This document shows, one piece after another, positions 54,845 to 64,000 of a DNA stretch of 64,000 nt. Location of the stretch: the NCBI RefSeq assembly GCF_002196855.1, contig NZ_NIPW01000028.1, positions 124,001 through 188,000 of the forward strand. The letters are read 5' to 3'. Every line of letters starts with the position of its first letter. Within the stretch, counting starts at the first letter, position 1. Under the pieces are notes generated by a model. It was not told the origin of the DNA. It ran no database searches and saw nothing but the letters and a program-made list of their open reading frames with translations. Origin of the DNA: Haematobacter genomosp. 1 (lineage in GTDB: Bacteria; Pseudomonadota; Alphaproteobacteria; Rhodobacterales; Rhodobacteraceae). The position numbers were made by a program, and so were the translations under genes.

Positions 54845-54945
54845 GCAAATATCTCGCACGGGGTGGCCCCGAAAGGTTATAGTTGGTCTGGCCGGGTATC
54901 GCCCGACGGACGGTTACAGAAAACGTTTTGGGGGACGCTCATCCC

Positions 54946-56073
54946 ATGGCACTTTTCAACTTGCTAAAGGGCGAGTTCATCGACGTCATCGCATGGACGG
55001 ATGATACCCGCGATACCATGGTCTGGCGCTTCGAGCGTTATGGCCACGCTATAAAATACGGCGCGAAGCTTACGGTGAGGGAAGGTCAGGCCGCGGTTTT
55101 CGTGCATGAGGGGCAGATCGCCGATGTCTTCGGTCCTGGCCTCTACATGCTGGAAACCAACAACCTGCCGATCCTCACCACGCTTCAGCACTGGGACCAC
55201 GGCTTCCAGTCGCCGTTCCTGTCGGAAGTCTATTTCGTCAACACCACCCGGTTCAACGATCTGAAATGGGGGACGAAGAACCCGATCATCTGCCGCGACC
55301 CGGAATTCGGCGTGGTGCGGATCCGGGCCTTCGGCACCTATTCCGTCCGCGTCACCGATCCTGCGAAATTCATCCGGGAGATCGTGGGCACCGACGGTCA
55401 GTTCACGTCCGATGAAATCACCTTCCAGATCCGCAATGTCATCGTGCAGGAATTCTCCCGCGCCGTGGCATCGTCGCGGATCCCGGTGCTGGACATGGCG
55501 GCGAACGCCGCTGATCTCGGCCGTATCGTGGCGGAGGCCATCGCCCCCACCATCGCCAACTACGGCCTGACACTGCCAGAGCTTTACGTGGAGAACATCT
55601 CCCTCCCCGATGAGGTGGAGGCCGTGCTCGACAAACGGACCTCCATGGGCATCCTGAAGGGCGATCTGGCCGCCTATACGCAGATTTCCGCGGCCGAGGC
55701 CATGACGCGCGCCGCGGGCACACCGGGAAGCGGGATGGGTGACGGGATCGGCGCGGGTCTCGGCATGGCGATGGGCATGAACATGGCGCGGAGCGGGCCA
55801 TGGGGCATGGCGCCTGCGGAAGCAGCAGCCCCCCCTCCCCCGCCGCCCGTGGACAAGGTCTGGCACCTCGCCATCGACGGAGAGGCGAAGGGACCGTTTT
55901 CCCGTGCCTCTCTCGGGCGACAGGCGACGGACGGCAGCCTGACGCGGCAGACGCTGGTCTGGACAGCGGGGCAGGATGGTTGGAAGCCTGCTGGAGAAAT
56001 CCCTGAACTTGCGCAGCTTTTCACGGTCGCGCCTCCGCCGCCTCCCCCCCTGCCACCCACGGGCGGGGCCTGA
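54946..56073 (+). CDS. SPFH-domain protein with C-terminal GYF_2 domain
   Basis: 375 residues. An SPFH (stomatin/prohibitin-like) domain of the YdjI/virion-core-protein-like group covers about 20-230 (VFVHEGQIADVFGPGLYMLET, then RIRAFGTYSVRVTDPAKFI). A Gly/Met-rich patch (about 255-285), a Pro-rich stretch, and a GYF_2 domain (about 302-355, WHLAIDGEAKGPFSRASL) follow, ending Pro-rich. No membrane helix. SPFH proteins form membrane-associated rings. The zinc-ribbon membrane gene starts 6 bases later, so they likely act as a pair (inference). Confidence 0.88.
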   Translation: MALFNLLKGEFIDVIAWTDDTRDTMVWRFERYGHAIKYGAKLTVREGQAAVFVHEGQIADVFGPGLYMLETNNLPILTTLQHWDHGFQSPFLSEVYFVNTTRFNDLKWGTKNPIICRDPEFGVVRIRAFGTYSVRVTDPAKFIREIVGTDGQFTSDEITFQIRNVIVQEFSRAVASSRIPVLDMAANAADLGRIVAEAIAPTIANYGLTLPELYVENISLPDEVEAVLDKRTSMGILKGDLAAYTQISAAEAMTRAAGTPGSGMGDGIGAGLGMAMGMNMARSGPWGMAPAEAAAPPPPPPVDKVWHLAIDGEAKGPFSRASLGRQATDGSLTRQTLVWTAGQDGWKPAGEIPELAQLFTVAPPPPPPLPPTGGA

Positions 56074-56079
56074 TCGCGA

Positions 56080-57255
56080 ATGGCAAGCGATATCCCGCGC
56101 GTCTCCCGTCAGGGCGGCGCGGGGGCGGAAAAGGGGGTGACCACGCGTCCCGAGGGGCTCCATTTCCCCTGCTCCTCCTGCGGGGCCGATCTGGTGTTCC
56201 AGCCGGGGCAGACCTCTCTCGTCTGCCCTTATTGCGGGCATGTGCAGGATATTCCCGGCGCCACCGCCGCCGAACGGCGCCGCGCGCTGGCAGAGATCGA
56301 CTACCGCGCGGCGATCGAACGGCGGCTTCCCAATGCGCTGGACGATATCCAGATACTTGCCTGCCCCAACTGCGGCGCCAAGATCGAGGTGGACGCGAAC
56401 CTCCGCGCCACCACATGCCCCTTCTGTGCCACCGCGCTGGTCGGCGAACCGGCGATGGAGCAGTTGTTCCGGGCGCAGGCGGTCGTGCCCTTCGCCATCA
56501 CGGAGGAACGGGCGCTGAGCCTCATGACGAGCTGGCTCGGCTCGCTCTGGTTCGCGCCGAACGGGCTTAGACAATATGCGCGCAAGGACAAGCGGCTCAC
56601 CGGGATATACGTGCCTTACTGGACCTTCGACGCGCGAACGGAGACACAGTATCGCGGCCTGCGCGGCACCGTCTATGTCGAGTATCAGACCGTCACCGTG
56701 ATGGTGGATGGCCGCCCCCAGCAGCAACAGCAGCCGGTGCAGAAAATCCGCTGGACGCCTGTCGCGGGCCGGGTCGCACGGGAGTTCGACGATGTGCTTG
56801 TCGTCGCCTCCACCAGCCTGCCCCGGCGGGAGGCGGAGGATTTGGAGCCATGGAACCTTGGCTCCCTCCAACCTTATGCGCCGGAATATCTCGCCGGCTT
56901 CTTCTCCGAAGGCTACACGGTCGATCTGGAGGACGGCCACGCGATGGCCCGGCAGAAGATGGATGCGGTGATCGAGGGCGACATCCGCCGCGACATCGGC
57001 GGTGATGCCCAGCAGATACAGGCCGTCAGAACCGATGCGCAGGGCGAGACGTTCAAGCATATCCTGCTGCCCGTCTGGACTGCGGCCTACAAATACAGCG
57101 GGCGGAGCTTCACCTTCGTCGTCAACGGCCAGACCGGCGAGGTGCAGGGCCAGCGTCCCTATTCGCCATGGAAGATCGCCGGTGCGGTGATCGTGGCGCT
57201 TCTGCTTGTCCTGCTGTTCATGTGGCTTGCGGAGCAGCAGGGCATGCTGCGCTGA
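56080..57255 (+). CDS. Zinc-ribbon membrane protein, SPFH partner
   Basis: 391 residues. Two CxxC-CxxC zinc ribbons: C31/C34/C49/C52 and C95/C98/C113/C116. A middle domain (about 130-360) has no name I can give (IYVPYWTFDARTETQYRG, PVWTAAYKYSGRSFTFVVNGQTGEV resemble the YdjG-type family). One membrane helix lies at the C-terminus (about 366-385). Automated annotation often calls this primosomal protein N' (replication factor Y)-like or TFIIB zinc ribbon, which is misleading. Operon partner of the SPFH-GYF gene, 6 bases apart. Confidence 0.82.
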   Translation: MASDIPRVSRQGGAGAEKGVTTRPEGLHFPCSSCGADLVFQPGQTSLVCPYCGHVQDIPGATAAERRRALAEIDYRAAIERRLPNALDDIQILACPNCGAKIEVDANLRATTCPFCATALVGEPAMEQLFRAQAVVPFAITEERALSLMTSWLGSLWFAPNGLRQYARKDKRLTGIYVPYWTFDARTETQYRGLRGTVYVEYQTVTVMVDGRPQQQQQPVQKIRWTPVAGRVAREFDDVLVVASTSLPRREAEDLEPWNLGSLQPYAPEYLAGFFSEGYTVDLEDGHAMARQKMDAVIEGDIRRDIGGDAQQIQAVRTDAQGETFKHILLPVWTAAYKYSGRSFTFVVNGQTGEVQGQRPYSPWKIAGAVIVALLLVLLFMWLAEQQGMLR

Positions 57256-57327
57256 CCGCCTGCGCCATTGACAAGCCCTGCCCATTCGCCGCAACAGGGC
57301 GCATCGCCCCAGCCCCCCGGAGAGCCC

Positions 57328-58287
57328 ATGCGCATTCTGGCCGAAGCCCGTTTCCCCGAACTCCCCCATCCCTATTTCGGCAAGGTCCGCGACAATTACG
57401 ACCTGCCGGACGGGAGGCGTATCATCATCTCCTCCGACCGGCTGTCGGCCTTTGACCGGATCCTTGCCTGCATCCCGTGGAAGGGCCAGGTGCTGACCCA
57501 GACGGCGCGCTACTGGTTCGAGCGGACGGCAGACATCTGCCCGAACCATGTGCTCTCCTATCCCGATCCGAACGTGGTGGTCGGCAAGCGGCTCACCATC
57601 CTGCCCGTGGAAGTGGTCGTGCGCGGCTATCTGGCGGGCACCACGGGAACCTCTATCCTCACCCTCTACAGGAAGGGGGAGCGGGAGATGTATGGCCACC
57701 GCTTCCCTGACGGGCTGCGCGACAACGAGAAACTTCCCAAGCCGATCCTGACGCCCACCTCCAAGGAGTTCGACGGCGGGCATGACGCACCCCTCACCCC
57801 GAAGGAGATCGCGGAAGGCGGTCTGCTCACGCAGGAGCAGTGGGAAACGCTGTCGATCTATGCTCTCGGCCTCTTTGCCCGCGGACAGGAGATCGCGGCG
57901 CAGCGCGGGTTGATCCTCGTCGATACGAAATACGAATTCGGTCTGGACGAGGACGAGAACATCGTGCTGGCCGACGAAATCCACACGCCTGACAGCTCCC
58001 GCTACTGGCTGGCGGAGGGCTATGACGAGGCATTCGCCACCGGCAAGCGCCCGCCCTCCTTCGACAAAGACTTCGTGCGCGCCTGGGTGGCGGAGCGCGT
58101 CGATCCCTACACCGATCCGATCCCCGAGATTCCGGCGGAGCTGATCGAGGCGACCTCCCGCGTCTATATCGAGGCCTATGAGCGCATCACGGGCGAAACC
58201 TTCGTGCCAGACACCAGCGGTGCCACGCCGGTTGACCGGGTGCGCGACAACCTCGCCCGCGCCTTCCCCCAATACTTCGGCGCATGA
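57328..58287 (+). CDS. purC: SAICAR synthetase
   Basis: 319-residue phosphoribosylaminoimidazole-succinocarboxamide synthase of purine synthesis. Opening [26 protein letters not shown], then [48 protein letters not shown] are hallmark motifs. It is the longer alphaproteobacterial/eukaryote-like form. The ATG at 57328 has GGAGAG upstream; a start at 57268 adds 20 Ser/Pro-rich residues. Its stop overlaps dtd by 4 bases. Confidence 0.96.
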   Translation: MRILAEARFPELPHPYFGKVRDNYDLPDGRRIIISSDRLSAFDRILACIPWKGQVLTQTARYWFERTADICPNHVLSYPDPNVVVGKRLTILPVEVVVRGYLAGTTGTSILTLYRKGEREMYGHRFPDGLRDNEKLPKPILTPTSKEFDGGHDAPLTPKEIAEGGLLTQEQWETLSIYALGLFARGQEIAAQRGLILVDTKYEFGLDEDENIVLADEIHTPDSSRYWLAEGYDEAFATGKRPPSFDKDFVRAWVAERVDPYTDPIPEIPAELIEATSRVYIEAYERITGETFVPDTSGATPVDRVRDNLARAFPQYFGA

Positions 58288-58718
58288 GAGCGGTCGTCCA
58301 GCGGGTCAGCGAAGCCTCCGTCACCGTCGCAGGAGAGGTCGTGGGGAGGACCGGCCCCGGTTTTCTCGTCCTCCTCTGCGCGATGCGGGGGGATGACCGG
58401 ATGAAGGCGGAGCAGATGGCAGCGAAGATCGTCAAGCTCCGCATCTTTGAGGATGACGCGGGCAAGATGAACCTGTCTCTCCGCGAGACAGGCGGCTCGG
58501 TGCTGTTGGTGAGCCAGTTCACGCTCGGCGCGGATACGCGCGGCAACCGTCCGGGCTTCACCCCCGCAGCACCGCCGGAGGAGGCGGAGCCGCTCTATCT
58601 GCACGTGGCCGACCGCATCCGTGCGGAAGGTATCCGGGTTGAGACAGGCGTCTTCGGCGCAGAGATGCGGGTGGCTCTGGTCAACGAGGGGCCGGTGACG
58701 ATCTGGCTCGACCTTTAG
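58284..58718 (+). CDS. dtd: D-aminoacyl-tRNA deacylase
   Basis: 144-residue DTD1-type editing enzyme that removes D-amino acids (and glycine) from t[18 protein letters not shown] start, catalytic SQFTLGAD motif, and [11 protein letters not shown] end, a variant of the cross-subunit NxGPVT motif with Glu in the variable position. ATG overlaps the purC TGA. Nothing is recognised in the 258-base gap after it, apart from a short repeat gcagcctgtcag. Confidence 0.95.
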   Translation: MRAVVQRVSEASVTVAGEVVGRTGPGFLVLLCAMRGDDRMKAEQMAAKIVKLRIFEDDAGKMNLSLRETGGSVLLVSQFTLGADTRGNRPGFTPAAPPEEAEPLYLHVADRIRAEGIRVETGVFGAEMRVALVNEGPVTIWLDL

Positions 58719-58976
58719 CAGGGCGCCGAAAAAAGCCTCCGGGTCGGTGCGGGAGTGGAAAGCGGCCGCAATCTGCGGAGATCCAGCCCGAAATCCATGG
58801 CATTCCTGGTGATTCCGCGGCTGATCCCGATTTTCAGAGCTTTTACAGCAGCCTGTCAGGCGGCTGCGGAAGACGGCATCGAGATCCGCGCCGGCGCAAG
58901 AATCGTTCGCTATCCGACGAAATCTCTCGGGGTGTTCCCGGGGCAACTTCCCCAGCAGAGTCGCTTCCGCAGCCTG

Positions 58977-59966
58977 TCAGCCGGCCGGCGTGGCGGCCTG
59001 CCGCTGACGCTTGCGCTCAAGCCCAAGCTGCCGCTCCCGCCATATGATGAGCAGCCCTGCCGTGACCACCAGCGATGCCCCCCAGAGCATCGTCAGCGTC
59101 GGCACTTCACCGAAGAACATGTACCCGATCGCCAGCGCGAAGATCATCGAGACATATTCGAACGGCGCCACGACCGAGGCATCGGCATAGCGATAGGCGG
59201 TGGTGATGAAGATCTGCGCGACCCCGCCCAGCAGGCCCGCCATGACGAGCAGCCAGAACTCCGTCCGCGTCGGCACCACCCACCCGGGAATGGTCAAAAG
59301 CGACAGCAGGGTGGAAAACAGCGAGAAGTAGAACACGATGGCGGAGACGGATTCCGTCACCACCAGCCGCCGGAGCAGCACCTGCACCAGCGCCGCGCAG
59401 GTGGCGCTTCCCAGCGCGATGAAGGCGCCCGCGGTCTCCCGCTCCGACAGCATGCCGCTCCCGAAGGCGGAAAGCCGCGGCGACAGGACGATCAGCACGC
59501 CCGCCAGCCCGAGGAGCACGCAGGAGATGCGGAACCCCCGCACCACCTCCCCCAGAAAGAGCGAGGCGAAAACCACGGTCAGCAGGGGCGCGGCATAGCC
59601 GATCGCCGTGACCTCCGGCAGCGGCAGAAGGCCCGCCGACCAGAAGTTGAGCGTCATGGAAGCGGTGCCGATCACGCCGCGCCACAAATGCCCGAAGGGG
59701 TTTTTCGTGCGCAGGCCCACGCCGAGCTGCTTTGTCGCGCCCAGCCAGATCACGATGACAAGGACTGCGAAGAAGGACCGGAAAAACACGATCTGCCCGG
59801 TGGGCACATGCTCCGTCGTGGCTTTGACAAGCGCGAGCATCACGATGAAGAGCAGCACCGAGGCGATCTTGAGGCCGATGCCGTAGAACACGTTCATGGA
59901 AAAATCCGGGAGCCTTGCCCCTTTGGCTTGCGACGATTCGGTCGGACGATCAAGCACGCATTCCAT
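58977..59966 (-). CDS. DMT-superfamily permease (EamA type)
   Basis: Up to 329 residues with ten membrane helices in two EamA halves (IASVLLFIVMLALVKATTEH; later GGVAQIFITTAYRYADASVVAPFEYVSMIFALAIGY). The PFEY-type motif before helix 9 is typical. Exports or imports a small metabolite, not identifiable. ATG at 59966 is used; an ATG at 59897 gives MNVFYGIGLK and neither has a strong ribosome site. Divergent from bcp. Confidence 0.86.
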   Translation of the reverse strand: MECVLDRPTESSQAKGARLPDFSMNVFYGIGLKIASVLLFIVMLALVKATTEHVPTGQIVFFRSFFAVLVIVIWLGATKQLGVGLRTKNPFGHLWRGVIGTASMTLNFWSAGLLPLPEVTAIGYAAPLLTVVFASLFLGEVVRGFRISCVLLGLAGVLIVLSPRLSAFGSGMLSERETAGAFIALGSATCAALVQVLLRRLVVTESVSAIVFYFSLFSTLLSLLTIPGWVVPTRTEFWLLVMAGLLGGVAQIFITTAYRYADASVVAPFEYVSMIFALAIGYMFFGEVPTLTMLWGASLVVTAGLLIIWRERQLGLERKRQRQAATPAG

Positions 59967-60024
59967 CTTTCGGATAGCTCTTGCAGCAAAGCCACGCTAG
60001 CATCCGCCCCGTGAGGAGAATGCC

Positions 60025-60489
60025 ATGATCGAAGCTGGCCAGCCCGCCCCGGATTTCACCTTGCCGCTGAGCGACGGGAGCAGCGTGACGCTTTCGGCCC
60101 TGCGCCCGCGCAAGGTGGTCGTGTATTTCTACCCCAAGGCAGACACACCCGGCTGCACGACGGAGGCGCTCGATTTCTCGGCCCTGCTGCCGGATTTCGA
60201 CGCGGCAGGGACGACGGTCATCGCCATTTCCAAGGATCCAGTCGCTGCGCATGAGAAGTTCGCCCGGAAGCATGGCCTGTCCGTGCTGCTGGCCTCCGAT
60301 GCGGAGGGCGACACGGCGGAGCGCTACGGGGTCTGGGGCGAGAAGAAGATGTACGGCCGCACCTTCATGGGTCTGACGCGGGCGACCTTCCTGATCGACG
60401 GTGGTGGAAAGGTCGCAAGGGTGTGGCCGAAAGTGAAGGTCGCCGACCACGCGGCGGAGGTGCTGAAAGCCGCGCAGGAGTTGCGTTAG
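60025..60489 (+). CDS. bcp: Thioredoxin-dependent peroxiredoxin (Bcp/PrxQ)
   Basis: 154-residue peroxiredoxin. Peroxidatic Cys44 in KADTPGCTTEALDF; the resolving Cys five residues later in typical Bcp is Leu49 here, so it should be a 1-Cys form or use an external thiol. GAGGAGA precedes the ATG. Reduces hydroperoxides in the cytoplasm. Standing alone by context. Confidence 0.94.
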   Translation: MIEAGQPAPDFTLPLSDGSSVTLSALRPRKVVVYFYPKADTPGCTTEALDFSALLPDFDAAGTTVIAISKDPVAAHEKFARKHGLSVLLASDAEGDTAERYGVWGEKKMYGRTFMGLTRATFLIDGGGKVARVWPKVKVADHAAEVLKAAQELR

Positions 60490-60704
60490 AAGCAAGTGAT
60501 TCTCCTGCAACGATTTACTGATAATCTGCACGACCGAATGAAACCGGCAAGATCTCGCCGACAATAACCCCCCTTTGGCAAGACGGCGCCATGAAATGTC
60601 GTGGATTGTTGCTCGTCCATCCCATCGCCAGTAAGGACCGGGGATGTGAAGCCCCGGAAGTGGCCTTCACCCTCCTTACTGAAAACGACATACGGGACAG
60701 TAGT

Positions 60705-62042
60705 GTGACGGGGCGTCTGACCAACCGACTGAATGCCGCGCTTGAGCGCCGCCTGCCCGAGAAACGGGTCTTCCTGAAATCCGACACGGAAACGCGGTTC
60801 ATCCGCCTCCGCCCGCTGACACAGGCGGCTCTGCTTGCCGGGACCACCCTGGTTGTCGGCTGGACGATCCTGTCCTCTGCAGTGTTCGTGATGGATGCCA
60901 TCGGGGCGGGCGGTGTCCGGGAGCAGGCCCGGCGGGAGCAGATGGTCTATGAGGCCCGGCTGAACGACCTGTCGGAAGAACGGGATCAGCGGGCGGCGGA
61001 AGCATCTGCGGCACACGAGCGGTTCAATGTCGCTCTCGGCGGTGTCTCCGATATGCAGACGGCGCTCCTGTCCTCCGAAGACCGTCGCAAGGAACTGGAA
61101 ACCGGGCTTGAAGTGGTGCGCCAGTCGCTGCGCAAGGCCCTTACGGAGCGCGACGATGCGCGCACCCAGCTTGCCCTGCTCCAGACGGAAGTCGATCAGA
61201 AGCAGGACGAGGGCCTGACCGCCGCCCGGCTTGAGGATGAGCGGCGCACGCTCGACTATCTCACCGCCGCGCTCAGCACGACTGCCTCAGAGCGGGACAA
61301 ACTCTCCCAGCAGGCGACGGAAGCCCAGCAGCAGGCGGACATGCTCGCCCTTGAAAAGCGGCTGATGCAGGATCGCAACGAGCAGATCTTCGCACGGCTG
61401 GAAGAGGCGGTCAGCGTTTCCATGGAACCGCTGGACAAGATGTTCAAGTCGGTGGGACTGTCGGCCAGCAAGGTCATCACAGAGGTGAAGCGCGGCTACA
61501 ACGGCCAAGGCGGGCCGCTGGTGCCGATGGGGATTTCCACCAAAAGCTCCCCCCTCGACGCGGATACCGAGCGGGCCAATGGTGTGCTCGGCTCGCTCGA
61601 CCAGATCAACCTCTACCGTATGGCGGCGGAGAAGGTGCCCTTTGCGCTCCCCCTCCAGACCGCGTTCCGTTACAGCTCCGGCTTTGGCGGACGCTCCGAC
61701 CCGTTCCGCAAGAGCCGCGCGCGGCATGACGGGGTGGATATGGCCGGCGCGCACGGGAGTCCCATTCTTTCCACCGGCGAAGGGGTCGTCACCTTTGCCG
61801 GCTGGGCGTCGGGCTATGGTAATCTGGTCAAGATCCAGCACGATTTCGGCCTGGAAACCCGCTATGGCCACATGTCCAAAATCCGCGTGAAGGTCGGGCA
61901 AAAGGTGTCGCGCGGGGACCGGATCGGTGATATGGGCAGTACAGGACGCTCGACCGGCACCCATCTGCATTATGAGGTGCGCGTCGGCGGAACCCCTGTG
62001 AACCCGATGACCTACATCAAGGCGGCACAAGATGTTTTCTAA
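60705..62042 (+). CDS. M23-family metallopeptidase with coiled coil (LmdC/DipM-like)
   Basis: About 445 residues. Short cytosolic start, one membrane helix (about residues 40-63, AALLAGTTLVVGWTILSSAVFVM), a long periplasmic coiled coil (about 75-240) and a C-terminal LytM/M23 domain with RHDGVDMAG and THLHYEV zinc motifs, both intact, so it is probably an active peptidoglycan endopeptidase. A GTG at 60705 gives the usual family start; the frame extends to ATG 60591 with non-family residues. Its 3' end overlaps the bactofilin gene by 11 bases. Confidence 0.9.
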   Translation: MTGRLTNRLNAALERRLPEKRVFLKSDTETRFIRLRPLTQAALLAGTTLVVGWTILSSAVFVMDAIGAGGVREQARREQMVYEARLNDLSEERDQRAAEASAAHERFNVALGGVSDMQTALLSSEDRRKELETGLEVVRQSLRKALTERDDARTQLALLQTEVDQKQDEGLTAARLEDERRTLDYLTAALSTTASERDKLSQQATEAQQQADMLALEKRLMQDRNEQIFARLEEAVSVSMEPLDKMFKSVGLSASKVITEVKRGYNGQGGPLVPMGISTKSSPLDADTERANGVLGSLDQINLYRMAAEKVPFALPLQTAFRYSSGFGGRSDPFRKSRARHDGVDMAGAHGSPILSTGEGVVTFAGWASGYGNLVKIQHDFGLETRYGHMSKIRVKVGQKVSRGDRIGDMGSTGRSTGTHLHYEVRVGGTPVNPMTYIKAAQDVF

Positions 62043-62514
62043 GAGCAGGATTCAGGAACCGGGACCGAAGGCCACAGAGCCCGCAGCGGATGTTCCGGTC
62101 GCGAAAGGCAGCATGGACTACGCAAGCACGACCCCCAAGACCAAACCTCCCGCCTCGGTTCTCTCTTCCGACCTGACGGTGACGGGCAACATCAAGACGA
62201 GCGGCGACATTCAGGTCGAAGCGAATGTGGAGGGTGACATCCGCGCCCATCTGCTGACCGTGGGGGAACAAGCCACGATCAAGGGGGAGATCGTCGCGGA
62301 CGATATCGTCATCAACGGCCGAGTGATCGGGCGGGTCCGTGGCCTGAAAGTCCGCCTGACCTCCACCGCACGGGTGGAAGGCGACATCATCCACAAGACC
62401 ATCGCCATCGAATCCGGTGCGCATTTCGAAGGTTCCGTGCAGCGGCAGGAAGACCCGCTCTCCAACGGCAAACCGGCAGCCCTTGCGGCACCCGGCGCCG
62501 TTGACGCGGTCTGA
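62032..62514 (+). CDS. bacA: Bactofilin
   Basis: 160-residue polymer-forming cytoskeletal protein. The bactofilin beta-helix covers about 42-138 (SVLSSDLTVTGNIKTSGDIQVEANVEGDI, then GEIVADDIVINGRVIGRV); flanking tails are disordered and Pro-rich. Bactofilins scaffold wall enzymes, and a bactofilin encoded with an M23 peptidase is a known shape module. The start lies inside the peptidase gene (11-base overlap). A shared terminator follows. Confidence 0.93.
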   Translation: MFSKSRIQEPGPKATEPAADVPVAKGSMDYASTTPKTKPPASVLSSDLTVTGNIKTSGDIQVEANVEGDIRAHLLTVGEQATIKGEIVADDIVINGRVIGRVRGLKVRLTSTARVEGDIIHKTIAIESGAHFEGSVQRQEDPLSNGKPAALAAPGAVDAV

Positions 62515-62536
62515 ACACGCTTCACGCTGAAGTTCG

Positions 62537-62562
62537 AAAAGGCGCCTCTCGGGGCGCCTTTT
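62537..62562. terminator. Bidirectional terminator between bactofilin and pgi
   Basis: Perfect 10-bp stem (62537-62546 with 62553-62562), 6-base loop, TTTT on the plus side and TTTT on the minus side. Confidence 0.85.
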
Positions 62563-62574
62563 GCATTTTCTAGA

Positions 62575-64000
62575 TCAGCGGGATTGGGCGGAATCCCGGA
62601 TGTAGTTCACCAGCATCCGCGTGGATGCGTCACGCTTTTCCGCGCCCTGTTTGCCCTGAACCACGGGAACCAGCGTCGCGGCAAGCTCCTTGCCCAGCTC
62701 CACACCCCATTGGTCGAAACTGTTTATGCCAAGGATAACCCCTTCCACAAACACGCGGTGCTCATAAAGGGCGATGATCTGGCCCAACACAAAGGGGGTG
62801 AGCAGCCGATAGATCAGCGTGGTGGAGGGACGGTTGCCCACGAATACCCGGTGGCGCGCCTGCCGCTCCAGTTCCGCTCCCGTCAACCCTTGGGCGGCCA
62901 CCTTCGCACGCGCCTCCTCAAGGCTCCGCCCCCGGACAAGCGCCTCCGCCTGCGCAAGACAGTTGGAGATGAGAAGCTGGTGCTGATAGTTGTACTCCGG
63001 CTCGTGCCCCTCTGCTGCAACAAGGAATTCGCAAGGCACGATGCGCGTTCCCTGATGGATGAGCTGGAAGAAGGCGTGCTGCCCGTTGGTTCCCGGCTCC
63101 CCCCAGACGATCGGGCCGGAGTTCACCGTGAGATCCGAGCCATCCATCCGCACCCGCTTGCCGTTCGACTCCATGTCGAGCTGCTGGAGGTAGGCGGCCA
63201 GTCGCGACAGGCGCTGATCATAGGGCAGCACGGCGCGGGTCGCATAGCCGCAGACCTGCGCATGCCAGATGCCGATCAAGGCCAGCATGACGGGGATATT
63301 GTCGACCAGCGGCGCGGTGCGGAAATGCTCGTCCATCGACTGACCACCGGCGAGGAAGCGCCGGAAACTCTCGCTGCCGATGGCGATCATCAGGCTGAGG
63401 CCGATCGGCCCCCACATCGAGTAGCGCCCGCCCACCCAATCCTCGAATCCGAAGACCCGCTCCTCCGGGATACCAAAGGCGCAGGTCTTTTCCAGCGAGG
63501 TGGACAGCGCCACGAAATGGCCTGCGGGCTCCAGGACCGTGCCCGAAAGCCAGCGGCGCGCGGCCTCCGCATTGGCCATCGTCTCCTGCGTCGTGAAGGT
63601 CTTGGAAGCGACGATGAACAGGGTCGAATGGGGGTCGAGCGCATCCAGCGTATCGTGGATATGCGCGCCATCGACGTTGGAGACGAAATGCACCCGTGGC
63701 CCGGTGTGATAGGGCCGAAGCGCGATCGTCGCCATCGCCGGGCCAAGATCGGAGCCACCGATACCGATGTTGACCACATCCGTCACCCGGCGGCCTGCCA
63801 CGCGGAACCGCCCGGATCGCACATGCTCGGCAAAGCGGCACATCCTGTCCAGCGTTTCCCGCACCTCGGGCATCACGTCCTGTCCGTCAACCACAACCTC
63901 CCGGTCGAGATCGCGGAGCGCGGTATGCAGGACGGCGCGGTCTTCGGTTTCGTTGATCTTGTCCCCGCGGAACATCGCTTCCCGCCGGTCCATGACGCCG
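62575..64000 (-). CDS. pgi: Glucose-6-phosphate isomerase (partial)
   Basis: 475 C-terminal residues of a protein that should be about 530 long; the start lies beyond the right edge. Interconverts glucose-6-P and fructose-6-[56 protein letters not shown] (PGI signature), [21 protein letters not shown] and the C-terminal [13 protein letters not shown] signature are all intact. Convergent with bactofilin across a shared terminator. Confidence 0.96.
   Translation of the reverse strand, partial: GVMDRREAMFRGDKINETEDRAVLHTALRDLDREVVVDGQDVMPEVRETLDRMCRFAEHVRSGRFRVAGRRVTDVVNIGIGGSDLGPAMATIALRPYHTGPRVHFVSNVDGAHIHDTLDALDPHSTLFIVASKTFTTQETMANAEAARRWLSGTVLEPAGHFVALSTSLEKTCAFGIPEERVFGFEDWVGGRYSMWGPIGLSLMIAIGSESFRRFLAGGQSMDEHFRTAPLVDNIPVMLALIGIWHAQVCGYATRAVLPYDQRLSRLAAYLQQLDMESNGKRVRMDGSDLTVNSGPIVWGEPGTNGQHAFFQLIHQGTRIVPCEFLVAAEGHEPEYNYQHQLLISNCLAQAEALVRGRSLEEARAKVAAQGLTGAELERQARHRVFVGNRPSTTLIYRLLTPFVLGQIIALYEHRVFVEGVILGINSFDQWGVELGKELAATLVPVVQGKQGAEKRDASTRMLVNYIRDSAQSR

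Noticed and set aside
54964-58272. 1102-codon open frame on the minus strand
   Set aside because: It lies opposite four well-recognised genes and reflects high GC at third codon positions; no domain motifs are visible.
1-64000. tRNA, rRNA, CRISPR, insertion sequences, prophage
   Set aside because: All larger gaps were read on both strands; no T-loop-like motif, regular spaced repeats, transposase or integrase was seen.

Overview
The window is a high-GC, densely coding bacterial chromosome segment with no rRNA, tRNA, CRISPR array, insertion sequence or prophage that I can see. Gene content points to an alphaproteobacterium, most likely Rhodobacterales (inference). The signs are a CarD-type regulator, 7Fe ferredoxin, S4 protein and SUV3-like helicase in a row, an Anbu proteasome-like operon, a VPLPA-CTERM exported protein, a UrtABCDE urea transporter, TamA/TamB, and two exact matches to the alphaproteobacterial EcfG (general stress sigma factor) promoter.

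Layout. 1-1400: cobT (cut by the left edge) divergent from cobS. 1460-6750: minus-strand block carD, fdxA, S4 protein, SUV3-like helicase, TPR protein. 6830-8065: SCP2-like protein and a hydrolase. 8054-12003: minus-strand operon of ATP-grasp, alpha-E, transglutaminase and Anbu protease. 12461-15084: DNA exonuclease and ATP-dependent ligase pair. 15150-17880: SDR and M3 oligopeptidase. 18043-19488: stress protein (YsnF/YflT type). 19648-24494: MFS exporter, then heme oxygenase and bacteriophytochrome. 24522-28555: minus-strand mltG, fabF, acetyltransferase and NAD kinase. 28700-33886: glyA, small membrane protein, hydrolase, entericidin-like lipoprotein, GNAT and lepA. 34109-36595: small secreted protein, tyrosine phosphatase, VPLPA-CTERM protein and sirtuin. 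36592-39694: dapB divergent from rbfA, a glycosidase and truB. 39794-41100: TerC-like DUF475 gene with a structured leader. 41494-47003: urtABCDE. 47089-53117: tamA and tamB. 53331-57255: PRC-barrel protein, DUF1269 protein, SPFH-GYF protein and a zinc-ribbon membrane protein. 57328-60489: purC, dtd, a DMT permease and bcp. 60705-62514: M23 peptidase and bactofilin. 62575 to the right edge: pgi.

Working links. Heme oxygenase makes the biliverdin that the adjacent bacteriophytochrome kinase should bind. The four-gene Anbu operon looks like a peptide or amide synthesis and turnover system. The exonuclease-ligase pair belongs to a DNA repair module whose usual helicase and phosphoesterase partners are not in this window. 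The YsnF/YflT fusion and the PRC-barrel protein both sit behind EcfG-like promoters, so they probably belong to one stress regulon. M23 peptidase and bactofilin overlap and probably act together in cell-wall shaping.

The two least explained signals are the structured leader of the DUF475 gene (about 41024-41100, minus strand) and short direct repeats that recur at or just after stop codons of unrelated genes (ligase, GNAT, truB, tamB, PRC-barrel gene).
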